From CAZPNX01 sp964588285 (lineage in GTDB: Bacteria; Edwardsbacteria; AC1; EtOH8), in assembly GCA_964588285.1 (NCBI GenBank), contig CAZPNX010000008.1, forward strand, positions 1 to 64,000: a DNA stretch of 64,000 bases. Reading direction: 5' to 3'. The number at the start of each line of letters is the position of its first letter. The stretch's first letter is position 1. The notes under the pieces were generated by a model. That model saw only the letters and a list, made by a program, of their open reading frames with translations, ran no database searches and was not told where the DNA came from. Of the stretch, positions 1 through 7,491 are shown one piece after another. The position numbers and the translations under genes were made by a program.

Positions 1-86
1 CCTTTTTTCAATAGGTTACAGATTTAACCATCAACCAAATTTACTCATCGCTCCCGAATTTTAGATTTTGAATTTAGGATTTCCGC
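1..86. other. upstream region of hdrA, AT-rich
   Basis: AT-rich leader. The last 30 bases (about 57-83) resemble the right arm of the AT-rich palindromic family seen complete at 16956-17014 (TTTTGA/GAATTT-like words). No convincing promoter or Shine-Dalgarno sequence precedes the ATG at 87. The left part of the region is cut by the window edge, so the real promoter may lie outside. Confidence 0.4.
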
Positions 87-2042
87 ATGGAAAAAATAGG
101 CGTTTTCGTCTGCCACTGCGGGCTGAACATCGCCGGCACGGTTGACGTCAAAAAGGTGGTCCAGGCGCTGGCCAGTTACCCGGATGTGGTCCACGCCGAG
201 GACTACAAGTACATGTGCTCGGACCCGGGGCAGAACCTGGTGGTCGAGGCCATCAGGAAGAAGGACCTAACCGGGGTGGTGGTGGCCGCCTGCTCGCCCA
301 CCCTGCACGAGCCCACCTTCCGCAAGGCAGCGGAGCGGGCCGGCCTGAACCCTTACAAGGTGGAGATCGCCAACATCCGGGAGCACTGCTCCTGGGTGCA
401 CGACGACAAGGAGAAGGCCACGGCCAAGGCCATCAGGATAGTCAAGACCATGGTGCGCAAGGTGGCCGGCGACGACGCTTTGGACACCATCAAGGTCGAG
501 GTCAACAAGAAGGCCCTGGTAATAGGCGGGGGCGTGGCCGGGATCCAGGCAGCCCTGGACATCGCCAATGCCGGCTACCCGGTCATATTGGTGGAGCGGG
601 AGCCGTCCATAGGCGGGCACATGGCCCAGCTCTCCGAGACCTTCCCCACCCTGGACTGCTCCCAGTGCATCCTGACGCCCAAGATGGTGGAAGCCGGCAA
701 GCATCCCAACATCCGGCTTTTGACCTATTCCGAGGTGGAGGAGATCGGCGGCTACGTGGGCAACTTCAAGGTCAAGATACGAAAAAAAGCCTCCTGCGTG
801 GATAACGCCAAGTGCACCGGCTGCGGTCTGTGCACTGAGAAATGCCCGTCCAAGTCGGCCGCCAACGAGTTTGAGCGAGGACTGACCAGGCGCAAGGCCA
901 TCTACACGCCCTTCCCCCAGGCCGTGCCCAACAAGCCGGTGCTGGATAAATCCCATTGCACCTATTTCCTAAAAGGCACCTGCGGGGTCTGCAAGAAGGT
1001 CTGTCCCTTCGAGGCCATAGATTACGAACAGAGGGACGAGATAATCGAGGAACAGGTGGGCGCCATCGTGGTGGCCACAGGCTATGAGCTTTATCCTAAA
1101 GAACGCTTTGCCGAATACGGCTACGGGAAGATACCGGACGTCATAGACGGGCTGCAGTTCGAGCGGCTGCTGTCGGCCTCGGGCCCGACCGAGGGCGAGG
1201 TCAAGCGGCCGTCAGACGGAAAAGTTCCAAAAGACGTTGTTTTCATCCAGTGCGCCGGCTCCCGCGACCCCGAGCACCACTACCCCTATTGCTCCAAGAT
1301 CTGCTGCATGTACACCGCCAAGCACGCCAAGCTTTACAAGCACAAGGTCCACTCGGGACAGCCCTATGTCTTCTACATCGACATCCGGGCCGGGGGCAAG
1401 CGCTACGAGGAGTTCGTGCAGCAGGCCATGGAGGAGGAGCGCATCGTCTACCTGCGGGGCAAGGTGTCCAAGGTCTTCCAGGAGGGCGACAAGGTGATGG
1501 TCTGGGGCGAGGACACCCTGCTGGGCAAGAAGGTGGAGCTGGCGGCCGACCTGGTGGTGCTGGCCACGGCCGTGGCCCCGCAGAGCGACGCCAAGGCCTT
1601 GTCGCAGAAATTGAAAATCGCCGCGGACGAACATGGATTCTTCTCCGAGGCCCATCCCAAGTTAAGGCCGGTGGAGAGCAACACCGCCGGGTTCTTTTTG
1701 GCCGGATGCGCCCAGGCGCCCAAGGACATACCCGAGGCGGTGGCCCAGGCCTCGGGCGCAGCCTCGAAAGTGACGGCCCTGTTCGCCGGCGACCACTTGG
1801 AGCACGAGCCCATCGTGGCCGCGGTGGACGAGGACGCCTGCTCCGGCTGCCGTATCTGCATCACCGCCTGCCCCTACGGGGCCAGGGAGTACGACGCCGA
1901 CAAGAAGAAGGTAAAAGTAAACGAGGTGCTTTGCGAGGGCTGCGGGGCCTGCGTGGCCGCCTGCCCCTCCGGGGCCACCTCGCAGCGCAACTTCAAGGAC
2001 GACCAGATCTACCAGATGATCGCTGCGGCCCTGGAGGAGTAA
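87..2042 (+). CDS. hdrA: HdrA-like FAD/iron-sulfur subunit
   Basis: Cytoplasmic flavin/iron-sulfur protein of the heterodisulfide reductase A family, the electron-bifurcating hub that passes hydrogenase electrons to ferredoxin and a second acceptor. It is 651 aa, the usual HdrA length. Visible features are an N-terminal Cys-rich domain (Cys9, Cys11), an FAD-binding GGGVAG loop near residue 145 followed by GGHMAQLSETFPTLDCSQC, an inserted ferredoxin domain (CTGCGLCTEKCP near 243, then a GTCGVCKKVCP cluster), and two C-terminal [4Fe-4S] motifs (CSGCRICITACP near 585, CEGCGACVAACP near 616). MvhD, MvhG and MvhA homologues follow, giving an Mvh-HdrA arrangement. HdrB and HdrC are not in the window, so the acceptor side is unknown. 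The family call is secure; the physiological acceptor is inference. Confidence 0.95.
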   Translation: MEKIGVFVCHCGLNIAGTVDVKKVVQALASYPDVVHAEDYKYMCSDPGQNLVVEAIRKKDLTGVVVAACSPTLHEPTFRKAAERAGLNPYKVEIANIREHCSWVHDDKEKATAKAIRIVKTMVRKVAGDDALDTIKVEVNKKALVIGGGVAGIQAALDIANAGYPVILVEREPSIGGHMAQLSETFPTLDCSQCILTPKMVEAGKHPNIRLLTYSEVEEIGGYVGNFKVKIRKKASCVDNAKCTGCGLCTEKCPSKSAANEFERGLTRRKAIYTPFPQAVPNKPVLDKSHCTYFLKGTCGVCKKVCPFEAIDYEQRDEIIEEQVGAIVVATGYELYPKERFAEYGYGKIPDVIDGLQFERLLSASGPTEGEVKRPSDGKVPKDVVFIQCAGSRDPEHHYPYCSKICCMYTAKHAKLYKHKVHSGQPYVFYIDIRAGGKRYEEFVQQAMEEERIVYLRGKVSKVFQEGDKVMVWGEDTLLGKKVELAADLVVLATAVAPQSDAKALSQKLKIAADEHGFFSEAHPKLRPVESNTAGFFLAGCAQAPKDIPEAVAQASGAASKVTALFAGDHLEHEPIVAAVDEDACSGCRICITACPYGAREYDADKKKVKVNEVLCEGCGACVAACPSGATSQRNFKDDQIYQMIAAALEE

Positions 2043-2044
2043 CA

Positions 2045-2539
2045 CTTCCACCAAAACACCCGATAAACCCTAAATGATGAAAAACGGATACATCAAAACA
2101 GGATTGTTGTATAAAGCTGAATGCTATGCAATAACAGGGGCTTGTTTCGAAGTATACAAAGCGATGGGGTGCGGTTTCCTCGAAGGTGTATATCAAGAAT
2201 GCCTTGCCATAGAGTTCAATGAAAGGAAAATCCCACATATCGCTCAGAAGAAACTGACGTTAACTTACAAAGGCAAAACCCTTGAGCAACAATATGTACC
2301 TGATTTTATTTGCTATGATAAAATAGTCGTAGAATTGAAAGCCGTGTCCTCCCTTTGCGATGAACATCGAGCACAAGTGATCAACTATCTGAACGCCGCC
2401 AACTATCAATTGGGCTTGCTTGTCAATTTCGGGCATTATCCCAAAGTAGAAATTAAGCGAATCTTGAACACTCATTATCCGTTCGCTCCGAAGTCTATGC
2501 TTAAATAAATTTAGTGTTTTTCGTGTTTTTCGGTGGCAG
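2045..2539 (+). mobile_element. inverted-repeat-flanked GxxExxY cassette
   Basis: A single gene (2074-2508) bounded by two 31-base arms, 2045-2075 and 2509-2539. The reverse complement of the right arm matches the left arm at roughly 26 positions when short gaps are allowed; both contain CCACC, ACAC and CTAAAT blocks in the same order. The left arm is also 26/31 identical, without gaps, to 2946-2976, the left half of a palindrome with no gene inside. I read this as an occupied version of a palindromic intergenic element. No transposase is encoded, so mobility is inferred. Confidence 0.6.
2074..2508 (+). CDS. GxxExxY family protein
   Basis: 144 aa protein of the GxxExxY family, a PD-(D/E)XK nuclease-like fold of unproven function. 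The name-giving motif is visible as Gly34-Phe-Leu-Glu37-Gly-Val-Tyr40. A nuclease-like core follows, with PDF...VELKAV, i.e. the D...ExK signature. It sits between hdrA and mvhD, is clearly less GC-rich than its neighbours, and lies between inverted-repeat arms. It is therefore most likely an inserted accessory gene and not a hydrogenase component. The start at 2074 is the first of two adjacent ATGs (2074, 2077) and lies at the edge of the left repeat arm. No good ribosome-binding site is visible. Confidence 0.85.
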   Translation: MMKNGYIKTGLLYKAECYAITGACFEVYKAMGCGFLEGVYQECLAIEFNERKIPHIAQKKLTLTYKGKTLEQQYVPDFICYDKIVVELKAVSSLCDEHRAQVINYLNAANYQLGLLVNFGHYPKVEIKRILNTHYPFAPKSMLK

Positions 2540-2554
2540 AAAAAAGGAGTAAGC

Positions 2555-2956
2555 ATGTTCGAACCCAAGATAGTCTGCTTCTACTGCAAGTGGTGCACCT
2601 ACTCCGGGGCCGACCTGGCCGGCACCAGCCGCATGAAGTACCTGCCCAACGGGGTGGTCATCAAGACCATGTGCTCCAGCCGGATAGACCCCCAGCACGT
2701 GCTGGACGCCTTCGCCAAGGGGGCCGACGGGGTGCTCATCGGCGGCTGCCATTACGGCGACTGCCACTACATCTCCGGCAACCACCAGACCTACCGGAGG
2801 GTGGAGATCCTCAAGAGCATGCTGCCGTCCTTCGGCATCGACCCGGCGCGCTTTAGGCTGGAGTGGATCTCGGCGGCCGAGGCCGGCAAGCTGGTGCAGG
2901 TCATCAACGAATTCACCGGGCAGGTGCGGGCCCTGGGGCCCTCTACTTCCACCTAA
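2555..2956 (+). CDS. mvhD: MvhD-like hydrogenase iron-sulfur subunit
   Basis: 133 aa electron-transfer subunit linking the [NiFe] hydrogenase to HdrA. Conserved Cys residues are visible at 8, 11 and 14 (CFYCKWC), then TMCSSR and GGCHYGDCHY, matching the MvhD/delta family that binds an iron-sulfur cluster. Length is normal. The start follows an AAAAAGGAG ribosome-binding site with good spacing (AGGAG then TAAGC then ATG). In the ancestral order it would directly follow hdrA; the GxxExxY cassette now separates them. Confidence 0.93.
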   Translation: MFEPKIVCFYCKWCTYSGADLAGTSRMKYLPNGVVIKTMCSSRIDPQHVLDAFAKGADGVLIGGCHYGDCHYISGNHQTYRRVEILKSMLPSFGIDPARFRLEWISAAEAGKLVQVINEFTGQVRALGPSTST

Positions 2957-3004
2957 ACACACGAAACAACCTAAATTTTTTGTGTCTTTAGGGTATTTAG
3001 GTGG
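2946..3004. repeat. empty intergenic palindrome between mvhD and mvhG
   Basis: Imperfect palindrome occupying the whole mvhD-mvhG spacer. The outer stem is CCACCTAAA (2949-2957) with TTTAGGTGG (2996-3004), and the inner ACAC/GTGT blocks also pair. The left 31 bases match the left flank of the GxxExxY cassette at 26/31 positions. It holds no gene, so it looks like the unoccupied form of the element at 2045-2539. Confidence 0.65.
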
Positions 3005-3019
3005 CTGAAAGGAGAAACG

Positions 3020-4009
3020 ATGTCCGACAAGCCGAAGATAGCCATGTACTGGGCCGCCTCCTGCGGCGGCTGCGAGATCAGCCTGGCCAACCTCCACGCC
3101 AACATCCTGGCGGTGGACGCGGCCTTCGACCTGGTCTTCTGCCCCTGCCTGGTGGACGGCAAGAAGAAGGACGTGGAGGCGCTCAAGGACGGCGAGCTTT
3201 TGATCACCTTCTTCAACGGGGCCATCCGCACCGACGAGAACGAGGAGATGGCCCACCTGCTGCGCCGGAAGTCGAAGATCCTGATCGCCTACGGCTCCTG
3301 CGCCTACGAGGGCTGCATTCCGGGTTTGTCCAACTTCCATTCCAAACAGGAGCATTTCAAGTCCATCTATCTTAACAATCCCAGCATCGATAATCCGCAG
3401 AAGGTGATTCCCCAGCCCGAGACCAAGGTGCCCGAGGGGACGCTCACCATCCCGGCCTTCCACGACCGGGTGAAGACCCTGGCCCAGACGGTGGAGGTGG
3501 ACTATTTTCTGCCGGGCTGCCCGCCGGAGTCGTTCAAGGTCTGGGAGGTGATAGATTCGGTCATCCAGGGCAAGCCGCTGCCGCCCAAAGGCGCCATCAT
3601 CGGGGCCGGCAAGTGCACGGTCTGCGACGAGTGCCAGAAGAAAAAGGAGGACAAGAAGATCAAGCGCCTCTACCGCACCTACGAGGTCGTGCCCGACCGG
3701 GAGAAATGCCTGCTGGAACAGGGGATCCTGTGCATGGGTCCGGCCACCCGGGACGGCTGCCAGGCCCAGTGCCCCAACAATGCGGACATGCCCTGCACCG
3801 GCTGCTACGGCCCGCCCGAGGGGGTGCGCGACCAGGGGGCCAAGATGATAGCCGCCCTGGGCACGGCACTGGATTTGGGGGATGTCAGCATTCTGTCCGA
3901 GGAGCAAGTGGCCGCCAGGGTCAAAGAGATCGTGGAGGCCATACCTGACTACGCCGGCCAGCTCTACAAATACAGCCTGCCGGGCTCGATATTAGGCGGG
4001 AAGAGATGA
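3020..4009 (+). CDS. mvhG: MvhG-like [NiFe] hydrogenase small subunit
   Basis: 329 aa small subunit of a group 3c-type (F420-non-reducing, Hdr-linked) [NiFe] hydrogenase. It carries the electron relay between the NiFe site in MvhA and MvhD/HdrA. Proximal-cluster ligands are visible in CGGCE (residues 15-19), YGSCAYEGC (about 93) and LPGCPP (about 166). Two further cysteine-rich motifs follow, CTVCDEC near 200 and a C-terminal group (CLLEQGILC...DGCQAQCP...CTGC), for the medial and distal clusters. There is no Tat signal, so it is cytoplasmic. A GGAG ribosome-binding site precedes the ATG by about 7 bases. The large subunit is displaced 600 bases downstream by a GIY-YIG cassette. Confidence 0.94.
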   Translation: MSDKPKIAMYWAASCGGCEISLANLHANILAVDAAFDLVFCPCLVDGKKKDVEALKDGELLITFFNGAIRTDENEEMAHLLRRKSKILIAYGSCAYEGCIPGLSNFHSKQEHFKSIYLNNPSIDNPQKVIPQPETKVPEGTLTIPAFHDRVKTLAQTVEVDYFLPGCPPESFKVWEVIDSVIQGKPLPPKGAIIGAGKCTVCDECQKKKEDKKIKRLYRTYEVVPDREKCLLEQGILCMGPATRDGCQAQCPNNADMPCTGCYGPPEGVRDQGAKMIAALGTALDLGDVSILSEEQVAARVKEIVEAIPDYAGQLYKYSLPGSILGGKR

Positions 4010-4043
4010 ACTAGACCCGAGCTTGGTCCCCTAGCCCTTCGCA

Positions 4044-4583
4044 ACCCCGAACGGAGTCGGAATTGCTCTGGATAAACTCCGTCGGGGGTGACTAAATAAA
4101 GGTTGTCGAGCGGAGTCGAGACAACCACTGATTATACAGGCGCCACATGCCATACATGTACATCCTTGAATGCAGAGATGGTTCCTACTACACTGGCAGC
4201 ACCATCGATCTCAGAAAAAGGCTTGTGGAACACCAGAATGGGACAGGCGCCAAATACACCCGGTCGAAACTTCCAGTAAAACTAGTTTACTGCGAGGAAT
4301 ATCCACAAGTTGATGTTGCTTTCCGCCGGGAGAAGCAGGTGCAGAAGTGGAGCCATGAGAAGAAGAAGGCATTGATAATAGGGAGTGATGTTTCTCTTCG
4401 AAACTTGTCCGAATGTCGGAATTATTCACATTGTAAATATGCTACTTGTGAAGCTGTTCGTGGTCATCGAGCGAAGTCGCGTTGACCAAGGATGTGTCCC
4501 GAAAAGGCGGTCCCTTCTAGATCGTTCATTGATCGATAAAACCAAGGCAATACAGCGGTCATCTCGGCTCCGCTCGATGACCG
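4044..4583 (+). mobile_element. hairpin-bounded GIY-YIG cassette
   Basis: The GIY-YIG gene is bracketed by short palindromes. Upstream are 4044-4089 (15-base arms, 13 pairing) and 4101-4126 (GGTTGTC with GACAACC). Downstream are 4462-4487 (GGTCA with TGACC) and 4556-4583 (CGGTCATC with GATGACCG). All four contain variants of the same core, CGAGCGGAGTCGAGA or its complement. The stretch separates mvhG from mvhA, normally adjacent genes, and has no ribosome-binding logic of its own. It looks like a small cargo gene inside a repeat cluster. Mobility is inferred. Confidence 0.5.
4147..4485 (+). CDS. GIY-YIG domain endonuclease-like protein
   Basis: Small GIY-YIG nuclease-fold protein of the YhbQ/UPF0213 type, probably a DNA endonuclease of unknown target. 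Motifs seen are YMYIL (residues 3-7), YYTGST (14-19), R25, H29 and the conserved Glu in FRREKQVQKW. The domain ends near residue 80. The last 30 or so residues have no family counterpart, and the final ones are encoded by the hairpin repeat at 4462-4487, so the original stop was probably lost or moved when the repeat arrived. It lies between mvhG and mvhA and is not expected to be part of the hydrogenase. Confidence 0.85.
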   Translation: MPYMYILECRDGSYYTGSTIDLRKRLVEHQNGTGAKYTRSKLPVKLVYCEEYPQVDVAFRREKQVQKWSHEKKKALIIGSDVSLRNLSECRNYSHCKYATCEAVRGHRAKSR

Positions 4584-4604
4584 GTTAGGCTTAAAGGATA
4601 AATT

Positions 4605-6089
4605 ATGAAACGGATAACCATCGATCCCATCACCCGGCTGGAGGGCCACGGCAAGATAGAGATCTTCCTGGACGAAGCCGGCAACGTGGCCAACTGCTAC
4701 TTCCAGATACCGGAGCTGCGCGGCTTCGAGCAGTTCTGCGTGGGCCGGCAGGCCGAGGAGATGCCGGTCCTCACCAGCCGCATCTGCGGAGTCTGCCCCG
4801 AGGCCCATCTGATGGCCGCGGTCAAGGCCTGCGACCAGATGTTCGGTGTCGAGCCGCCGCCGGCGGCCAAGAAGATCCGCGAACTCCTCTATTCGGCCTT
4901 CTATGTCACCGATCACACCACCCACTTCTATGCTTTGGGCGGGCCGGATTTCATCGTAGGGCCGGAGGCGCCGCCGGCCGATCGCAACATCCTGGGGGTC
5001 GTCAAGAAGGTGGGGTTGGAGACCGGGCAGAAGGTGATCGAGGCCCGCCAGCGCAATCACGAGGTCATCAAAAAAGTGGGCGGCCGGGCCATCCATCCGG
5101 TGGCCGCCCTGCCCGGCGGCTGGAGCAAGCCCATATCCGAGGAGCTGCGCCAGGAGATCTTGGATACCGCCAGGAAGAACGTCGAGTTCGCGCTCTTCAG
5201 TTTGCAGGCCTTCGACAACATCGTGCTCAAGAACAAGACCTACCTCGATCTGATAGTCTCGGACGTTTACTACCACAAGACCTATTACATGGGCACGGTG
5301 GACGAGCGCAACCGGGTCAACTTCTACGACGGAATGATAAGGGTGACCGATCCCGAGGGACGGGAGTTCGCCAAATATCCGCCCAAGGACTATGCCCAGC
5401 ACATCGCCGAACGGGTGGAGCCCTGGACCTATCTCAAGTTCCCCTACCTCAAAAACGTGGGCTGGAAGGGCCTGGTGGACGGGATGGACTCGGGGGTATA
5501 TTGCGCCACGCCGCTGTCGCGCCTCAATGCCTCGGACGGCATGGCCACGCCAAAGGCCCAGGAGCATTTCGAGAAGATGTACGAGACCCTGGGCAGCAAG
5601 AAGGCGGCCGGCCGCTACCAGCCCATCCATCACCGTCTGGCCACCCACTGGGCGCGGCTCATAGAACTCCTCTATGCGGCGGAGAGGATGCTGGAGCTGG
5701 CTTCCGATCCCGAGATCACTTCGCCTGATGTCAGAAAGATACCCGAGAGGATAGTGGGCGAGGGGGTGGGCTCGGTGGAGGCGCCGCGGGGGACGCTGAC
5801 CCATCACTATGTTTCCGACGAGCGGGGCGTGCTGAAGAAGGTGAACCTGATCGTTGGCACCACCAACAACTATGCGCCCATCTCCATGTCCGTCAAACGG
5901 GCGGCCGAGAAGTTTATCTCCCAGGGCCAGGTCTCCGAGGGTCTGTTGAACAAGATAGAGATGGCCTTCCGGCTTTACGACCCCTGCTTCTCCTGCGCCA
6001 CCCATTCGCTGCCCGGCCACATGCCGCTGATGGTGGACATCAGGGACAGCAAGGGTGAACTGGTGGAGAGCCTGCGGCAGGATGGGTAA
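4605..6089 (+). CDS. mvhA: MvhA-like [NiFe] hydrogenase large subunit
   Basis: 494 aa catalytic subunit that binds the NiFe(CN)2CO centre and oxidises or evolves H2 in the cytoplasm. The L1 motif RICGVCPEAH is near residue 59 and the L2 motif DPCFSCATH at 459-467, giving the four Ni ligands. A 27-residue C-terminal tail after His467 is expected to be clipped by the maturation protease encoded next. The sequence fits group 3c (Mvh/Vhu type). An AAAGGA ribosome-binding site precedes the ATG. A strong hairpin terminator follows at 6115-6147, so the protease gene may have separate or read-through expression. Confidence 0.95.
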   Translation: MKRITIDPITRLEGHGKIEIFLDEAGNVANCYFQIPELRGFEQFCVGRQAEEMPVLTSRICGVCPEAHLMAAVKACDQMFGVEPPPAAKKIRELLYSAFYVTDHTTHFYALGGPDFIVGPEAPPADRNILGVVKKVGLETGQKVIEARQRNHEVIKKVGGRAIHPVAALPGGWSKPISEELRQEILDTARKNVEFALFSLQAFDNIVLKNKTYLDLIVSDVYYHKTYYMGTVDERNRVNFYDGMIRVTDPEGREFAKYPPKDYAQHIAERVEPWTYLKFPYLKNVGWKGLVDGMDSGVYCATPLSRLNASDGMATPKAQEHFEKMYETLGSKKAAGRYQPIHHRLATHWARLIELLYAAERMLELASDPEITSPDVRKIPERIVGEGVGSVEAPRGTLTHHYVSDERGVLKKVNLIVGTTNNYAPISMSVKRAAEKFISQGQVSEGLLNKIEMAFRLYDPCFSCATHSLPGHMPLMVDIRDSKGELVESLRQDG

Positions 6090-6114
6090 ACACAATACTA
6101 GATGACATTAAACT

Positions 6115-6147
6115 AAAGTCACCCTGAGCGTGTCGAAGGGTGACTTT
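6115..6147 (+). terminator. hairpin terminator after mvhA, built from a dispersed repeat
   Basis: Perfect 11-bp stem (AAAGTCACCCT, 6115-6125, with AGGGTGACTTT, 6137-6147) and an 11-base loop, followed by a short pyrimidine tract. The core CCTGAGCGTGTCGAAGG belongs to the dispersed palindromic family also seen at 15180, 19820, 29334 and 44330. Confidence 0.7.
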
Positions 6148-6211
6148 TCTATTGCAGATCATATTATGTCGCATTTAGACAGGCTCAGTATGACGCTTGA
6201 GGGCTAAGAGC

Positions 6212-6819
6212 ATGGCGTCAACCATAATAATCGGCCTGGGCAACCCCATCCTCTCGGACGACAGCGTGGGAATCCATGCAGCCCGGAGGCTGCGGGATGT
6301 TCTAGAGAATAGAAAGGACATAGAGGTTCGAGAGGTTTATGCCGGGGGGCTCAGATTGTTGGACGTTCTGTCAGGCNNNNNNNNNNNNNNNNNNNNNNNN
6401 NNNNNNNNNNNNNNNNNNNNNNNNNNNNNNNNNNNNNNNNNNNNNNNNNNNNNNNNNNNNNNNNNNNNNNNNNNNNAGAGGTTCGAGAGGTTTATGCCGG
6501 GGGGCTCAGATTGTTGGACGTTCTGTCAGGCTACACGCGGGCCATCATCATCGACGCCATGCAGACCGGAGCGGCGCCGGGGACGGTGCGGAGATTCTCG
6601 CTGGCCGACCTGCCCAGGACCCGCAATCTGGCCAGCAGCCACGACGCCGACCTGCCGACCGCGCTGGGGGCGGGAAAGGCGCTGGGTATGAGCCTTCCCG
6701 AGGAGATCATCATATTCGGCATCGAGGCGGCCGAGGTTGAGAACTTCGGAGAGGAACTGACGCCGGCGGTGGCGCGGGGGCTGGAGGAAGCAATTAAACA
6801 GGTGAGGGATATTATTTAG
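6212..6819 (+). CDS. [NiFe] hydrogenase maturation protease, interrupted by an assembly gap
   Basis: HycI/HybD-type protease that removes the C-terminal tail of a hydrogenase large subunit after nickel insertion, presumably that of MvhA next door. The N-terminus (IIIGLGNPILSDDSVG) and the C-terminal part after the gap (IIIDAMQTG, then SSHDADLP) give the metal-binding Asp, Asp and His of the family. The gene is split by 100 N (6377-6476). The 55 bases before the gap (6322-6376) are repeated exactly after it (6477-6531). Removing gap and one copy (155 bases) restores one frame of 150 codons, the normal family length. The true gene is therefore intact. The start at 6212 is the first in-frame ATG; a TTG at 6197 is an alternative. 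Confidence 0.9.
6377..6476. other. assembly gap (100 N) flanked by a 55-bp duplicate
   Basis: Exactly 100 N bounded by identical 55-base sequences (6322-6376 and 6477-6531). This is the signature of scaffolding two contigs that overlap but were not merged. The real gap is most likely zero or negative. Confidence 0.95.
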
Positions 6820-6859
6820 CCACGGATGGGCACGTTTTTTTGTTTTCATCCACTTATAT

Positions 6860-6884
6860 GGGGCAAAGCGATTTGCCCCTTTTC
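6860..6884 (+). terminator. rho-independent terminator after the maturation protease
   Basis: Perfect 8-bp stem GGGGCAAA (6860-6867) with TTTGCCCC (6872-6879), tetraloop GCGA, then TTTTCT. It closes the Mvh transcription unit. Confidence 0.75.
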
Positions 6885-6886
6885 TA

Positions 6887-6915
6887 TTGCGAAAAAAAGC
6901 CAAATGGTTTACAAT
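6887..6915 (+). promoter_or_regulatory. sigma70-like promoter
   Basis: TTGCGA (6887-6892), 17-base spacer, TACAAT (6910-6915). It lies just after the terminator and about 18 bases before the ATG at 6933, which has a GGGAG ribosome-binding site. Confidence 0.55.
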
Positions 6916-6932
6916 AATGGCCGGGAGAAGAC

Positions 6933-7340
6933 ATGAAGCATTTTCTTAGGCTGACCGCCTTCCTCTTGGCCGTATTTCTCATCTGCGGGCAGAAAAGGGA
7001 CGGGGGGACGGGATGCGTGTCGCCGTCGGTCCGGGAAGCCCAAAAAACGCCAGGAGCCACCGTCATGCCCAAGTACATAATAAGGAACATCCGCCTGGCC
7101 CACTGCGCCCGGGGGCCGGAAAGGTGCGCCAAGTGCCGCGAGATGGACAAGCCCAAAATCTGCCTGCTGGACATCGATCCGCCAAACCAGGGGCGCGAGG
7201 CCAGACGAACCATCGAGGCCGAGATCAACGGGAAAAAGGAGTGGCGCGAGTTCGATGTCATCAAAACCTTCGCCGATGAGGCCGAGGCCAGGAAGTACGC
7301 GGCGGAGAACGGGATCATCGATGTGGATTTAACTCGATGA
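6933..7340 (+). CDS. hypothetical secreted or lipid-anchored protein
   Basis: 135 aa. An N-terminal hydrophobic stretch (residues 4-18, ending ...FLICGQK) looks like a signal peptide, with a weak lipobox-like LIC. The mature part has four cysteines in a short region (HCARGPERCAKC...ICLLD), and the C-terminal half alternates charged and small residues (EAEARKYAAENGI). I recognise no family. It has its own promoter and a good ribosome-binding site, so it is likely a real gene. The cysteine pattern could bind metal or form disulfides; function unknown. Confidence 0.6.
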   Translation: MKHFLRLTAFLLAVFLICGQKRDGGTGCVSPSVREAQKTPGATVMPKYIIRNIRLAHCARGPERCAKCREMDKPKICLLDIDPPNQGREARRTIEAEINGKKEWREFDVIKTFADEAEARKYAAENGIIDVDLTR

Positions 7341-7358
7341 ACAGGACTTGTTGCTACC

Positions 7359-7454
7359 TTGTCCCCTCTTGAGAGGGGCCGGCGGTGTGTCGGTTTCATC
7401 ATCTATTTACACGCAAGACACACCCCTTGATCCCCTCTTGCATAGAGGGGACAA
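7359..7454. repeat. nested palindromic repeat
   Basis: Outer arms TTGTCCCCTCT (7359-7369) and AGAGGGGACAA (7444-7454) pair perfectly. Inside, GGTGTGTC (about 7384-7391) pairs with GACACACC. Each outer arm also contains or borders a small hairpin of its own (CCCCTC...GAGGGG at 7363-7378 and TCCCCTCT...AGAGGGGA at 7431-7451). The same CCCCTCTT word forms the hairpin at 50713-50738. No gene inside; the reading frame open through it is not convincing. Confidence 0.6.
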
Positions 7455-7491
7455 AGCTGGCCATGCCCAAAAGACAGGGAATATACACTAT

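Noticed and set aside
1212..1864. Long antisense frames in GC-rich genes (here and in most hydrogenase genes)
   Set aside because: They mirror the codon bias of the real gene on the other strand, lack homology and lack ribosome-binding sites.
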